Part shown: one piece after another, positions 8,492-15,985 of the stretch
Numbering within the stretch: position 1 is the first letter of the stretch
Layout: the number at the start of each line of letters is the position of its first letter
DNA from: RZYY01 sp036794825
GTDB lineage: Bacteria; Bacteroidota; Bacteroidia; Bacteroidales; 4484-276
Length of the DNA: 49,045 bases
Assembly (NCBI GenBank): GCA_036794825.1
Contig: DAIRGA010000034.1
Span: 1 to 49,045, forward strand
Direction: 5' to 3'
Program-made: the position numbers and the translations under genes
Notes under the pieces: generated by a model
The model's input: the letters and a program-made list of their open reading frames with translations, nothing else
What the model was told of the DNA's origin: nothing
Database searches by the model: none

Positions 8492-9922
8492 TTACTGGTG
8501 GCTACTCCCCTGCTCCACCAACGTTTTGTCTTGCCCTGAATTTCTACTCCTAAGCCAGAGATAGACCGGGATTCCGGCCAGGATCAGGATCATACCGATG
8601 GCTGCTTCACGCGGCCTTGTAGCAATGGTATTGTAAAGTAAATAGAGGCAGAAAAGAATGAAAATGGCCGGAACTATGGGGTAACCCCAGACTTTGTAAG
8701 GCCGGTGGGCATCGGGCATCTTGCGGCGTAAAATAAAGACGCCAAGCGAGTTGGCGCCGTAGAATATAAACACGGCAAAAATGATCATATCAGTTAGCTG
8801 ATCGAACGTTCCCGACAGCACCAGCACCGACGCCCAGATTCCCTGCCACAGCAGCGAATTGCCGGGAACATTGGATTTGTTCAGCTTCCCGATACCGGTA
8901 AAAAAGAGCCGGTCGTGTGACATGGCGTAGTAAGGCCGGGCTCCCGTAAGGATGCTTGCATTGGTGCAACCCAGCGTTGTCAATAGAATCAACAGCGAAA
9001 TAAAAATTACTCCGCCGGTACCCCAAAAACTCCGCACCGCTTCCACCGCCGCTATCTGGTTTCCCGAGGCATAGATTTGCTCCAGCTGAGGTATGGAGAG
9101 CAGCGCAAGATAGGTGACGTTGACCACCAGGTAGGTGGCAATTACCAGGAAAACGCCGATGATAATTCCTTTCGGGATGTTTTTGGTGGGGTCTTTCACC
9201 TCGCCGCCGATAAATCCCACCGAAACCCAACCCTGGTAAGCCCAGAAGGCAGCAAGCATGGCCGTGAACAGAGCAGAAATCGTAACATTCCCGCTGGTCA
9301 GCTCCCCAAAATTCATGAAATCGTGAGGCGTTGCTTCAACATTTCGCAATCCAAAAACAACAATCACAAATATTCCGGAAAATACCAGCCAAAGTATGAT
9401 TTTGCTCGTACCAGCGCCGCTTTTAAGCCCGGTGATGTTCAGGAAAGTCAGCAGCAGAATGAGAATTATGGCCACCAGCTTAACCCCAAAGTCCTGAAAA
9501 GGAAAGAAAACGCCGCCAATCGAAAAGGTTTGCAGCGATGAGAGAAGTTCAGGGATTACAATAATGCTGTTGAGCGACTGGGCAAAAACGTAGGCCAGCG
9601 AAGAGATCGTTGCGGTCTGGATCACCGTAAACAGTGACCAGCCGTAGAGAAAGGCGAAAAAGCGGTTGTAAATCTTCTTGAAATAAACGTATTCTCCGCC
9701 GGTATCCGCCAGCAAACCGGCCACTTCGGCGTTGCTCAAAGCGCCAAATATGGTGATGATTCCCGCCACAATCCATGCAACCATTATCCACACCGACGAG
9801 TGCAGTTCGGCAGCCATCGGTGCAATCTTTTTATAAACCCCTGACCCAATGATGTTTGCAATCACAAACAGAATGACGTATCCCAGTCCAAGCGTCCTGA
9901 CCAGACTTCGTTGATTTACCAT
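8492..9922 (-). CDS. APC-superfamily amino acid permease
   Basis: A 476-residue protein with about twelve membrane segments. The N-terminus has the APC signature of transmembrane helix 1, VIANIIGSGVYKK, followed by WIVAGIITIFGALSNAEVAG and TGGEYVYFKKIYN, as in LAT-type and related amino acid exchangers. The C-terminus is short and polar. Substrate cannot be told from the sequence. The same-strand genes downstream encode murein peptide hydrolysis and epimerisation, so uptake of amino acids or small peptides released from peptidoglycan is a reasonable inference. The inverted-repeat element at 8329-8485 separates it from the next gene, which also has its own promoter word. Confidence 0.88.
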   Translation of the reverse strand: MVNQRSLVRTLGLGYVILFVIANIIGSGVYKKIAPMAAELHSSVWIMVAWIVAGIITIFGALSNAEVAGLLADTGGEYVYFKKIYNRFFAFLYGWSLFTVIQTATISSLAYVFAQSLNSIIVIPELLSSLQTFSIGGVFFPFQDFGVKLVAIILILLLTFLNITGLKSGAGTSKIILWLVFSGIFVIVVFGLRNVEATPHDFMNFGELTSGNVTISALFTAMLAAFWAYQGWVSVGFIGGEVKDPTKNIPKGIIIGVFLVIATYLVVNVTYLALLSIPQLEQIYASGNQIAAVEAVRSFWGTGGVIFISLLILLTTLGCTNASILTGARPYYAMSHDRLFFTGIGKLNKSNVPGNSLLWQGIWASVLVLSGTFDQLTDMIIFAVFIFYGANSLGVFILRRKMPDAHRPYKVWGYPIVPAIFILFCLYLLYNTIATRPREAAIGMILILAGIPVYLWLRSRNSGQDKTLVEQGSSHQ

Positions 9923-10477
9923 AACCGCAGCCTTTATGAAAAATTTAAAGCGCCGAAATTAGCACAAGTCAGATATCCGTGGAAAAAATTTTCAAGTGAT
10001 TGAAAGTTTGGCCGCAGGGAAGGCTTGACAGCGGAATAGGCGGTCAAGCCATCGTTCCCCGGGGTTAGTCTCCTTTATCAAAAACTACTCACTGGTTCAG
10101 GCAATTCAATCTCTTTCGTTGAGGCAATAGCAAAGTGCAATACTTCACTTCAAACCTGACAGATTTTCAAAACCGGTCAGGTTTATATTATTGCACCATC
10201 GTTAGCAAAACAGTGAAACGTCAGCCCGTACAAACGACCATTTGTGTTGTAATTGAAAGAAAAAGATAAGAATTCCACTGAATCTTTTTACTGCCTGGGT
10301 TGTTGCCCCATCACCCTGATGAAATCTCCTATTTGCTTTGCGTTTTAACTCAAGAACCTTTCAATTGGATTTGTAAAGTATTGCACACTATAGTAAATAA
10401 AACTACCAACTTCTTCCCGATGACTGTTCTCTTCTGTGTAGAGAAACTTTACTTACATTAGCAATAAAAAGAAACGT
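9923..10477. other. intergenic region with two small hairpins
   Basis: About 555 bp between the divergent permease gene and the toxin-antitoxin genes. It holds GGCTTGAC-n13-GTCAAGCC at 10022-10050 and AAACCTGAC-n15-GTCAGGTTT at 10152-10184. The words GTGCAATACTT and its near-complement AAGTATTGCAC occur near 10135 and 10375. No gene is recognisable. Confidence 0.6.
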
Positions 10478-10717
10478 ATGCTGCAGCACAAGGTCAAATC
10501 GGATTTATACGCACTAATCGAGCAAACCAACGATATGAAAGTGCTCGAGGCAATCAGGGTTTTATTGCAGAAAAACATACAGGATCATGATTTCTGGGAT
10601 CAACTAACTGATTTTCAGAAGGAATCCATCGAAAAAGGGCTGACTCAGATTGAGCAGGGGAAAACGATCGCACATGAAGAGGTTATGAAACAATATGAGA
10701 AATGGCTTACAAAATAA
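10478..10717 (+). CDS. antitoxin-like small protein of a ParE/RelE-type module
   Basis: A 79-residue, charged, mostly helical protein (EAIRVLLQKNIQDHDFWDQL; then KGLTQIEQGKTIAHEEVMKQ). The C-terminal part, EKGLxQIEQGKTIxHEEVMK, resembles the toxin-binding tail of small antitoxins found before ParE/RelE toxins in Bacteroidota. It overlaps the next gene by 16 bp, the usual arrangement of such pairs. No DNA-binding domain is obvious. The ATG at 10478 is the first in frame. If the downstream toxin is dead, this gene may be a leftover antidote. Confidence 0.75.
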   Translation: MLQHKVKSDLYALIEQTNDMKVLEAIRVLLQKNIQDHDFWDQLTDFQKESIEKGLTQIEQGKTIAHEEVMKQYEKWLTK

Positions 10718-10992
10718 GTTGGACGCCGGAAGCTGTTGATACCTTCGATGCCATCATCCGCTACCTTGCCGAAAAATGGACAGAAAAGGAAATCATCCTC
10801 TTTCTCAATAAAACACACCAACTTCTCAACCTGATTTCGCAATACCCCGAAATGTTCAGATCATCATCAAAAAGACCTGTCAGGATTGCAAACATCACCC
10901 GGCAAACAAATCTGTTTTATCAAATTAAGGAAGCTTAGAAAACCATAATCCTCCTTTCGTTTTGGGATAACAGGCAAAATCCTGAAAAGTAA
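10702..10992 (+). pseudogene. ParE/RelE-type toxin interrupted by an in-frame amber codon
   Basis: The frame opens at 10702 and reads as a ParE-like RNase/gyrase-toxin fold (ISWTPEAVDTFDAIIRYLAE; RPVRIANITRQTNLFYQIKE). TAG occurs at 10936-10938, codon 79. The same frame then continues KTIILLSFWDNRQNPEK and stops at 10992. LSFWDNRQNP is the conserved last strand of this family, so the stop lies inside the original gene. A single base change from CAG, GAG or AAG would explain it. Without the last strand the toxin is probably inactive, unless amber is read through. Overlap with the antitoxin gene is intact. Confidence 0.85.
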
Positions 10993-11138
10993 AAATGTTG
11001 AACTTGATAACTGACAAAGCGCTCTCCAACAGGAATAATCCACTTTTGTTGAGCTTTGAAAATGGTTGCCAGAGATATAAATTTACAGTATTGTCCGAGT
11101 AAAATTAATCAATCATCCTGAAACCCTTGATTTCTTTA

Positions 11139-11156
11139 ATCCCGAAAATTCGGGAT
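11139..11156. repeat. short dispersed palindrome ATCCCGAAAATTCGGGAT
   Basis: An 8-bp stem around AA. Near-identical 16-bp words occur at 8418-8433 and 23873-23888, all between genes. Function unknown. Confidence 0.6.
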
Positions 11157-11288
11157 ATTTTCAGAAATAGGGTGACCTTTTCCTGCAATACTTCACCCCG
11201 TACGTTCGGGGATTCCGCGAGGCGCCCGCCTGATCGGATGGCCAGGGATAAAGTATTGTAGCAGAGAATTTTACAATTTGCATAATTT

Positions 11289-11328
11289 CCACGTAGTGGA
11301 TTTACAAATTTTAGTCGGTCAGCAGTGA
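11289..11328. repeat. CCACGTAGTGG palindrome next to a lone MITE-type end
   Basis: CCACGTAGTGG at 11289-11299 recurs as its reverse complement at 15425-15435. At 11312-11328 TAGTCGGTCAGCAGTGA matches the right terminal repeat of the element at 680-894. No second end is found nearby, so this looks like a solo or decayed end. Confidence 0.55.
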
Positions 11329-11490
11329 TAAATTTGCAATTACAGGGGCTGCAGCATAAAAGCTCCTCACCGGATCAAACAGCTCAATCCCTCGTGACCT
11401 GTCCTTTTCAATATCAATCACGGTCATTTCGCAGATCTCAAGGGCGCGGGCGATCTGCTCCGGTTTGGCGGTGATGTGCCAGGAAAACAT
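11311..11490 (-). pseudogene. gene remnant R1, C-terminal fragment of an unidentified protein
   Basis: Translates as MFSWHITAKPEQIARALEIC, then EMTVIDIEKDRSRGIELFDP and VRSF, with a tail that runs into the MITE-type end. Positions 11363-11480 (118 bp) align without gaps to 12192-12309 and 14450-14567. The shared protein core is HITAKPEQ..RALEI.EMTVIEI followed by GIELFDPVRSF. I do not recognise the parent family. The fragment begins exactly at the stop of the HepT-like gene (shared base 11490). The likely reading is that a once complete gene was cut down by insertion or recombination. Confidence 0.6.
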
Positions 11491-11837
11491 TATGGTGTAT
11501 TTGCCGCCTTTATTTTGTTCAGATTATCAATCAGTTCATCAAGATAGAACACTATAATATCCCATACAATTTCATAATCAATGCCAAAATAGTCGTGTAC
11601 AATTCTGTTGCGGAAACCGCGAATTCTTTTCCACTCTATATCCGGATATTGATTTCTGAAAAGGGGATCAATGCGATTAGCGGCTTCGCCTATGATCTCA
11701 AAGTTCCTCACAACAGCATCAATGGTTTTTTCATTCTCCAGAAACAATTCATAATTGTAACCATCAGTATAGCTCCTGATTTTTAATGCCGCCTGGAGCA
11801 TATCATCCAACAAAAGCCATGTATCCCGTTTAGACAT
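11490..11837 (-). CDS. hepT: HepT-like HEPN toxin (DUF86 family)
   Basis: A 115-residue all-helical protein. The HEPN active-site motif R-x4-H-x-Y is present as RNRIVHDY (Arg76, His81, Tyr83), preceded by the usual YPDIEWKRIRGFRN. In characterised HepT/MntA pairs the HEPN protein is an RNase toxin, and the nucleotidyltransferase partner silences it by AMPylating the tyrosine of this motif. The complete motif here suggests an active toxin. The gene overlaps the end of mntA by 8 bp and is the second gene of the unit. Its last codons run into remnant R1. Length is normal for the family. Confidence 0.9.
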   Translation of the reverse strand: MSKRDTWLLLDDMLQAALKIRSYTDGYNYELFLENEKTIDAVVRNFEIIGEAANRIDPLFRNQYPDIEWKRIRGFRNRIVHDYFGIDYEIVWDIIVFYLDELIDNLNKIKAANTP

Positions 11838-12120
11838 AGATCAAATCGGTATCAATTGATTTCAGGTACTTCTCTTTAATTCCCTTTTTAGATACCAGAT
11901 CAATTTTCATTTTCAGAATGTTTTCCAACTCCTCGGCCAGATCAATAAACCTGATCCCGATCCTGTCGTTAAACTCAACCATAACATCCAGATCGCTTGT
12001 TTCTGATTGATCATTCCGTGCATAAGACCCAAAGATAGCCAGCGACGCAATGGGATAGCGCTCAAACAGATCATGTTTGTGACTGCCTAATACTGACTTT
12101 ATCTCCTCAATGTTTTTCAT
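11830..12120 (-). CDS. mntA: MntA-like minimal nucleotidyltransferase antitoxin
   Basis: A 96-residue protein with the nucleotidyltransferase signature G-S-x10-D-x-D: GSYARNDQSETSDLDV (Gly31, Ser32, Asp43, Asp45), and a further acidic strand at MKIDLV. Proteins of this kind AMPylate the partner HEPN toxin and so act as antitoxins (type VII systems). It is the first gene of the pair. TAATTTTG, an exact TAnnTTTG -7 word, ends only 4 bp before the ATG, so the transcript is probably leaderless or nearly so. Length is typical. Confidence 0.9.
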   Translation of the reverse strand: MKNIEEIKSVLGSHKHDLFERYPIASLAIFGSYARNDQSETSDLDVMVEFNDRIGIRFIDLAEELENILKMKIDLVSKKGIKEKYLKSIDTDLIYV

Positions 12121-12124
12121 AAGG

Positions 12125-12132
12125 CAAAATTA
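12125..12132 (-). promoter_or_regulatory. -7 element of the mntA-hepT pair
   Basis: TAATTTTG on the minus strand, 4 bp from the mntA ATG. With the usual distance to the start of transcription, the RNA would begin at or beside the start codon. No clear -33 box was seen. Confidence 0.5.
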
Positions 12133-12184
12133 GCGCTTTTAATTTAACCGAATCATTATCCACCTTCATTTCCGGCATACCTTT

Positions 12185-12379
12185 TCAAAAACTCCTCACC
12201 GGATCAAACAGCTCAATCCCTCTTGCCCTGTGCTCGCTAATTTCAATCACGGTCATCTCGCCGATCTCAAGGGTGCGGGTGACCTGCTCAGGTTTGGCGG
12301 TGATGTGCCATCCAAAAACGCCGCTGTATTGCAGCCAGGGGGCAGGCCACAGCGGTTCGGCAAAGCGCCTTTTGATCAC
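12185..12379 (-). pseudogene. gene remnant R2, longest copy of the repeated C-terminal fragment
   Basis: Opens upstream with FVIKRRFAEPLWPAPWLQYS, then GVFGWHITAKPEQVTRTLEI, and ends GIELFDPVRSF followed by TGA. A stop closes the frame a few codons upstream of a GTG at 12379, so only a fragment is left. It shares the 118-bp block with R1 and R3, and shares its stop-codon context (CTTTTCAAAAACTCC on the plus strand) with R3. It sits between the mntA-hepT pair and the AbiE-like pair. Family not recognised. Confidence 0.55.
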
Positions 12380-12448
12380 AAAGTCGGTAGAGAAATCCTT
12401 CTCCTAAGTAATAGTGCAGCCCCCTTTTGGTTAATCGCTCTATGTTAA

Positions 12449-13570
12449 CTATTCATTTCCAACGAATAACAAGTTGACAGTGTGAAACCAGTAATACAGC
12501 GCTTCACCGCCGGCAACAAACTTCAATCGCTTATTCAAATAGTTGTAATCCGGATGTTTTATCATATATGAATCAAGAGGAATCGTTTTGTCGAATTTCC
12601 TGGGCGCTTCCTGATGATCTGTTAAAATTATTGCAGCCAGATAGGCCGCTTTAGCGCCGGCAACCTGAACTTCCAACATATCAAACTTACCTTCGAAAAC
12701 GAAATGACGAAATTGATTCATCCCCCTGTGAATCTCACCAAACTTTTCCTTCTCCTCATCCCTTTTCAAAATATCTTTTCTGGCAATTAGCAAAGCTGTT
12801 TCAATGATGTCATTCAAAACTTGTTCAACTGATCTGATATTTCTTTCTGGCCGGTATCTGATTTCTTCTTTGGCACAAGCAATAAATGACTCTTTGAAAA
12901 CTTTCATATCCGATAACAAGTGAAACAGGCAGCCAACATCAAACAACTGCTTCAAAATTTCTTTTTCCTTGTCCATCTTGTAAGGAATGCCTGTAGTGTT
13001 GGGGGCAAAGGCAGATAGCTTATCCCCTGCAATCGAGTTGATGTCGGGCGTTTTAACCATTGTCAGTTCACCGGTTTGCAATAGCCATTCGGTAGCAAGC
13101 TGCTTTTCCATAAGCACAGGATAGTGATTATCCGAAAACAACACATCAAGCATGATTTCTCTTTCAGCGTTGGAAATTACTTTACCCTCACTGTTTTTGT
13201 TTGGGAATTTTGAATGGTAAACATAACTATAATGCGCTTTTGGGATACTGGCATGAGCGTTGCGCTTTTCGTCCGGTTCCATCCTTACAAAAACTCCTGT
13301 AGTTGCTACTTTTGAAAGGTATTGTTCCAATTCTGCCCGATTGATTCCGGGGCTTACGATGATATCAATGTCAACCGAAAATCTCTTTGGGGTTTCCATC
13401 AGCAGAATCAGACTTGTTCCACCTTAAAAAATAAAATCCAATCCTGTAAGTTGCAACTGCTCCAATAGGTACAAAGCATGAATCATGCTCTCCATCAGGT
13501 TAGGGTCTTTGCGATATTTTTTCCTTTTCCCGGCAATCCAATCTGCCGAAAGTGATTTGATGTCAATCAT
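12449..13570 (-). pseudogene. AbiEii-like nucleotidyltransferase toxin, nonsense codon in KGGT motif
   Basis: Frame from the ATG at 13570, which overlaps the upstream gene's stop by 8 bp, to 12449 (373 codons). TAA lies at 13424-13426, codon 49: TGLDFIF, stop, GGTSLILLMETPKRFSVDID. In AbiEii/AbiGii-type toxins this place reads FKGGT, so one A-to-T change turned the lysine AAA into TAA. Downstream, SVDIDIIV supplies the DxD metal ligands, and the rest of the protein is open to the end. Translation could restart at the ATG at 13399, but that product would lack the GGT loop needed for nucleotide binding. The gene is therefore probably inactive. Confidence 0.82.
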
Positions 13571-14318
13571 TCAAAATGTTTTTTGGTATATCGGTTTTGT
13601 CTGAAAAAAATCCTGCCAGTTCACTATCTTTCCTTCTTCTTTTGGCGTAGTGAAATAGTCTGGTGAAGTCTATCGAATATCTTTTATACGCTTTGTTGAT
13701 AATGTGAGCCAATTCATTCCCCTGAAATGCTGCAAAAAGTTTTTTGTCGCAAAACAAATCCACTATCAATTTTTCAAGCGTTGTTGTGGTAACATTTTTT
13801 ACTCTCTGGGTAGGTGATTTTGAAATCAATGACTGCAGTACGATAGCAGTCTCATTTTCATAAATATAGCGTTCGAGTTCTTTTTCGCCCGGTTCAATAA
13901 AAACACTACGAAAGTTCTGATCCTTGAGATAACTGAAAACAGGTTCAAGAGCTTCCTTTTCAACTTGCAAAACCGTTATAAACCTGCCCGGAATGTGAAG
14001 CATAAACTCATGAGTAATATCAGTTGACCAAAGGCATACTTTGAGCGATGGGAATTGTTTTTCGATTTTGGAGAACAATTTTCTCTCAGCATCGCTGATA
14101 TCAGGTTTGTAAGCCGGCTTATATGAAAGTGTAAATAGCCCTCTTGAGATAGTAGTGATTATCTGTTTGCTTTTCAGGTAGTAAATCCTCCATCTGAAAG
14201 TTGATTCTTTCAAATCAGGTTCCAACTGCCTGTAAAAGGCAAGTAGTTCTTCTCTGGAAATTATTTCTTTTCCTTCGAATTCCTCTTTAAGCCGATCAAT
14301 GATGACATCTTTAGCCAT
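13563..14318 (-). CDS. AbiEi-like antitoxin partner (DUF6577-type)
   Basis: About 251 residues. The N-terminal 70 residues look like a winged-helix region (ISREELLAFYRQLEPDLKES, then IYYLKSKQIITTISRGLFTL), and the rest resembles the AbiEi-type antitoxins placed before AbiEii-like toxins in Bacteroidota. I choose the ATG at 14318 and not the one at 14342, because the -7 promoter element covers 14340-14347 and the upper ATG would not be transcribed. It is the first gene of the pair; its stop overlaps the toxin start (ATGATTGA). By analogy it binds its own promoter and neutralises the nucleotidyltransferase. Confidence 0.72.
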   Translation of the reverse strand: MAKDVIIDRLKEEFEGKEIISREELLAFYRQLEPDLKESTFRWRIYYLKSKQIITTISRGLFTLSYKPAYKPDISDAERKLFSKIEKQFPSLKVCLWSTDITHEFMLHIPGRFITVLQVEKEALEPVFSYLKDQNFRSVFIEPGEKELERYIYENETAIVLQSLISKSPTQRVKNVTTTTLEKLIVDLFCDKKLFAAFQGNELAHIINKAYKRYSIDFTRLFHYAKRRRKDSELAGFFSDKTDIPKNILND

Positions 14319-14339
14319 GCGATTATTTGATTGATGTTG

Positions 14340-14373
14340 CAAAGATATTTAAAATCCAACAAATGACAGCAAA
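14340..14373 (-). promoter_or_regulatory. -33/-7 promoter of the AbiE-like pair
   Basis: On the minus strand TTTG (14370-14373), a 22-bp spacer and TATCTTTG (14340-14347) match the Bacteroidetes promoter pattern. Transcription would begin near 14333, which decides the start codon at 14318. Confidence 0.65.
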
Positions 14374-14442
14374 TGAGTAAAAGTGGCAAATGTTGGGAAT
14401 TCCGTTATTCATCCGAACCAGGGTTAAGGCTTGTATCCCTTT

Positions 14443-14604
14443 TCAAAAACTCCTCACCGGATCAAACAGCTCAATCCCTCGTGACCAATGCTCTCTAATT
14501 TCAATCACGGTCATCTCGCCGATCTCAAGGGCGCGGGCGACCTGCTCCGGTTTGGCGGTGATGTGCCTGGCGAAAATTAGGGGGTATTTAACGCCTTCAA
14601 TCAT
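14443..14604 (-). pseudogene. gene remnant R3
   Basis: Reads MIEGVKYPLIFARHITAKPE, QVARALEIGEMTVIEI, then RGIELFDPVRSF and TGA (53 codons). The block 14450-14567 aligns without gaps to R1 and R2. Its upstream part (VKYPLIFA) still resembles R1 (KYTIMFSW), so homology extends beyond the 118-bp block. At its 5' end it overlaps the plus-strand WYL-protein fragment. It borders the AbiE-like pair on the side opposite to R2. Confidence 0.55.
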
Positions 14605-14790
14605 ACACAGAAAATCATTTCGGACGACAGGGAGGGTTTGGCGATCGGACTGAACATCTGCATCACTTTTGACGTTGTAGTGGAGTTGCTTTCTTACGGC
14701 GAAAGGGTCAAAGTGTTAGAACCCGGATCGCTGGTAAACGAAATCAGAATTGCTCATGAAAATGCTTACAGACAATACTTCGAGACGTGA
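14590..14790 (+). pseudogene. C-terminal fragment of a WYL-domain regulator
   Basis: An open plus-strand stretch without a start codon of its own reads HTQKIISDDREGLAIGLNIC, then FDVVVELLSYGERVKVLEPG and a short tail. This matches the end of WYL-domain transcription regulators (phrase LSYGERVKVLEP). The N-terminal helix-turn-helix and WYL core are missing; upstream sequence is remnant R3 on the other strand. The fragment's stop lies inside the next gene, whose start overlaps by 35 bp. Confidence 0.6.
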
Positions 14791-15379
14791 GGCGCTCAAA
14801 CGGTTGGCGGCAATCGGGGCATTGGCGCTGTTGCCTACTACAGCATTTTTGCGCCCGCTTTCAGGCCAAAAAACCCATTTTGTGGGGCTTGGCGGCGCGG
14901 GGTTTTACCTGCTGTCGTATTTTCAAAGCAAACTGCCCAATGCCCGTTACACCTGGCTGGATACCGAATTGCCGGCGCAGGTTCCTGGTTTTGCGGACTT
15001 TATTCAAACCTTTTCAGCCGGGCATCTGCACGATTCGGTTAAATCTCATTTGACCGGAAACGACAAAATAGTTCTGATGGCTGGCCTTGGCGGAGAAACC
15101 GGCACTCCCCTGATGGAGCGGCTTAGTTGGTGGCTGCACGACAACCGAAGGGAGTTTATGGTCATCTGCAACATGCCTTTTACCTTTCAGGGCAGGAAAA
15201 TCCGGGAGCGTGCCCTGCAAACCAAATCCCGGTTATCTGTGCTGCCCAATTTTCGCTGTCTCGACCTGGACGATATCGGCAAGCCATACGGTCATATGCT
15301 GTTGAGGGAGGTGTTTGAAAGAGCGGATCAGGAGTTTTATGCCGTTTACAGAGAGATGACCGCGGTGCAGCGTGTCTGA
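14756..15379 (+). CDS. truncated FtsZ/tubulin-like GTPase-domain protein with Tat-type N-terminus
   Basis: A 207-residue protein from the ATG at 14756; a TTG at 14750 is less likely. Residues 8-31 form a twin-arginine-type signal or anchor (TSRREALKRL, then AAIGALALLPTTAF). The rest follows FtsZ order: VGLGGAG at 43-49 (T1 loop), TWLDTE at 66-71, MAGLGGETGTPL at 108-119 (the tubulin signature loop, with Glu where FtsZ has Gly), PFTFQGRKIRERA at 141-153, VLPNFR at 162-167, and a helix with REVFERADQEFY. It ends before the T7 loop and has no C-terminal tubulin domain, so it should not polymerise and hydrolyse GTP like FtsZ. Sequence similarity to FtsZ is an observation; export and function are open. 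Confidence 0.7.
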   Translation: MKMLTDNTSRREALKRLAAIGALALLPTTAFLRPLSGQKTHFVGLGGAGFYLLSYFQSKLPNARYTWLDTELPAQVPGFADFIQTFSAGHLHDSVKSHLTGNDKIVLMAGLGGETGTPLMERLSWWLHDNRREFMVICNMPFTFQGRKIRERALQTKSRLSVLPNFRCLDLDDIGKPYGHMLLREVFERADQEFYAVYREMTAVQRV

Positions 15380-15424
15380 TAAAAAGTCATTTTCATTTAT
15401 TAGTAACCGACTAAACCTGTTTAT

Positions 15425-15558
15425 CCACTACGTGGAATGTTTATATTGATCGTATCTCATTAATCTACAATACTTTATCGCCTACAGCGAATTCCGCGTA
15501 GCATATAAAGTATGTTAAAGAAAAAATCACTACTATTTTAATAATTACCTCGTAGAGG
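15425..15558. repeat. cluster of three palindromes around TAC/GTA cores
   Basis: CCACTACGTGG at 15425-15435, ATACTTTAT with ATAAAGTAT at 15470-15513 (imperfect longer palindrome), and CCTCGTAGAGG at 15548-15558. The first recurs inverted at 11289-11299. An open frame at 15465-15665 on the minus strand crosses these palindromes and is not called. The remainder of 15380-15750 shows no gene. Confidence 0.55.
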
Positions 15559-15749
15559 TTAAAGAAATCAAGTGTTTTAGGATGTTTGAATAATTTTCCC
15601 CGGTTTATAGTGATTTTATTGAAAATAGCAAAAAACTTGACCTGCAGCCTGTATTGAAAATCCAATCAGCGAGGTACTTTAGTTGGTTTTTTGGTAACAA
15701 GGCTAACTCCATCAGATGCGAAATTGTTTACCCAAAAATTGTTTTGGAA

Positions 15750-15925
15750 ATGGGTAGATGGCGTGAGACTGAGTCGCTACGCTCGCAGAGCCGAGGGGTG
15801 ATGGGGAAATGGGTGAATGGGGATAGATACTGCCGGCTGCCGGCTGCCGACTCTTGGCTAAAGGACTCCAGTTTAGCTGAAAGCTACTTCTTCAATCTGA
15901 AAATCTCATCCTGTAAGTTTTGTGG
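15750..15925. repeat. interspersed repeat, copy 1
   Basis: Contains GGTGATGGGGAAATGGGTGA, then a period-7 run of CTGCCGG/CTGCCGA, then CTCCAGTTTAGCTGAAAGC and a CTGAAAATCTC tail. The same order occurs at 19353-19540 and, shortened, at 23890-23965. All three lie in front of a plus-strand operon. Confidence 0.6.
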
Positions 15926-15977
15926 TTGATAAAATTTCGGCTTCAACCGGCGAATAACCTCAGAAGTCCAAATTATC

Positions 15978-15985
15978 TACTTTTG
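15978..15985 (+). promoter_or_regulatory. -7 element for the lipoprotein operon
   Basis: TACTTTTG matches TAnnTTTG and gives a leader of about 105 nt before the start at 16099. No convincing -33 box. Confidence 0.4.

Noticed and set aside
15465..15665. 66-codon minus-strand frame
   Set aside because: It covers a cluster of palindromes with no promoter and no protein features.
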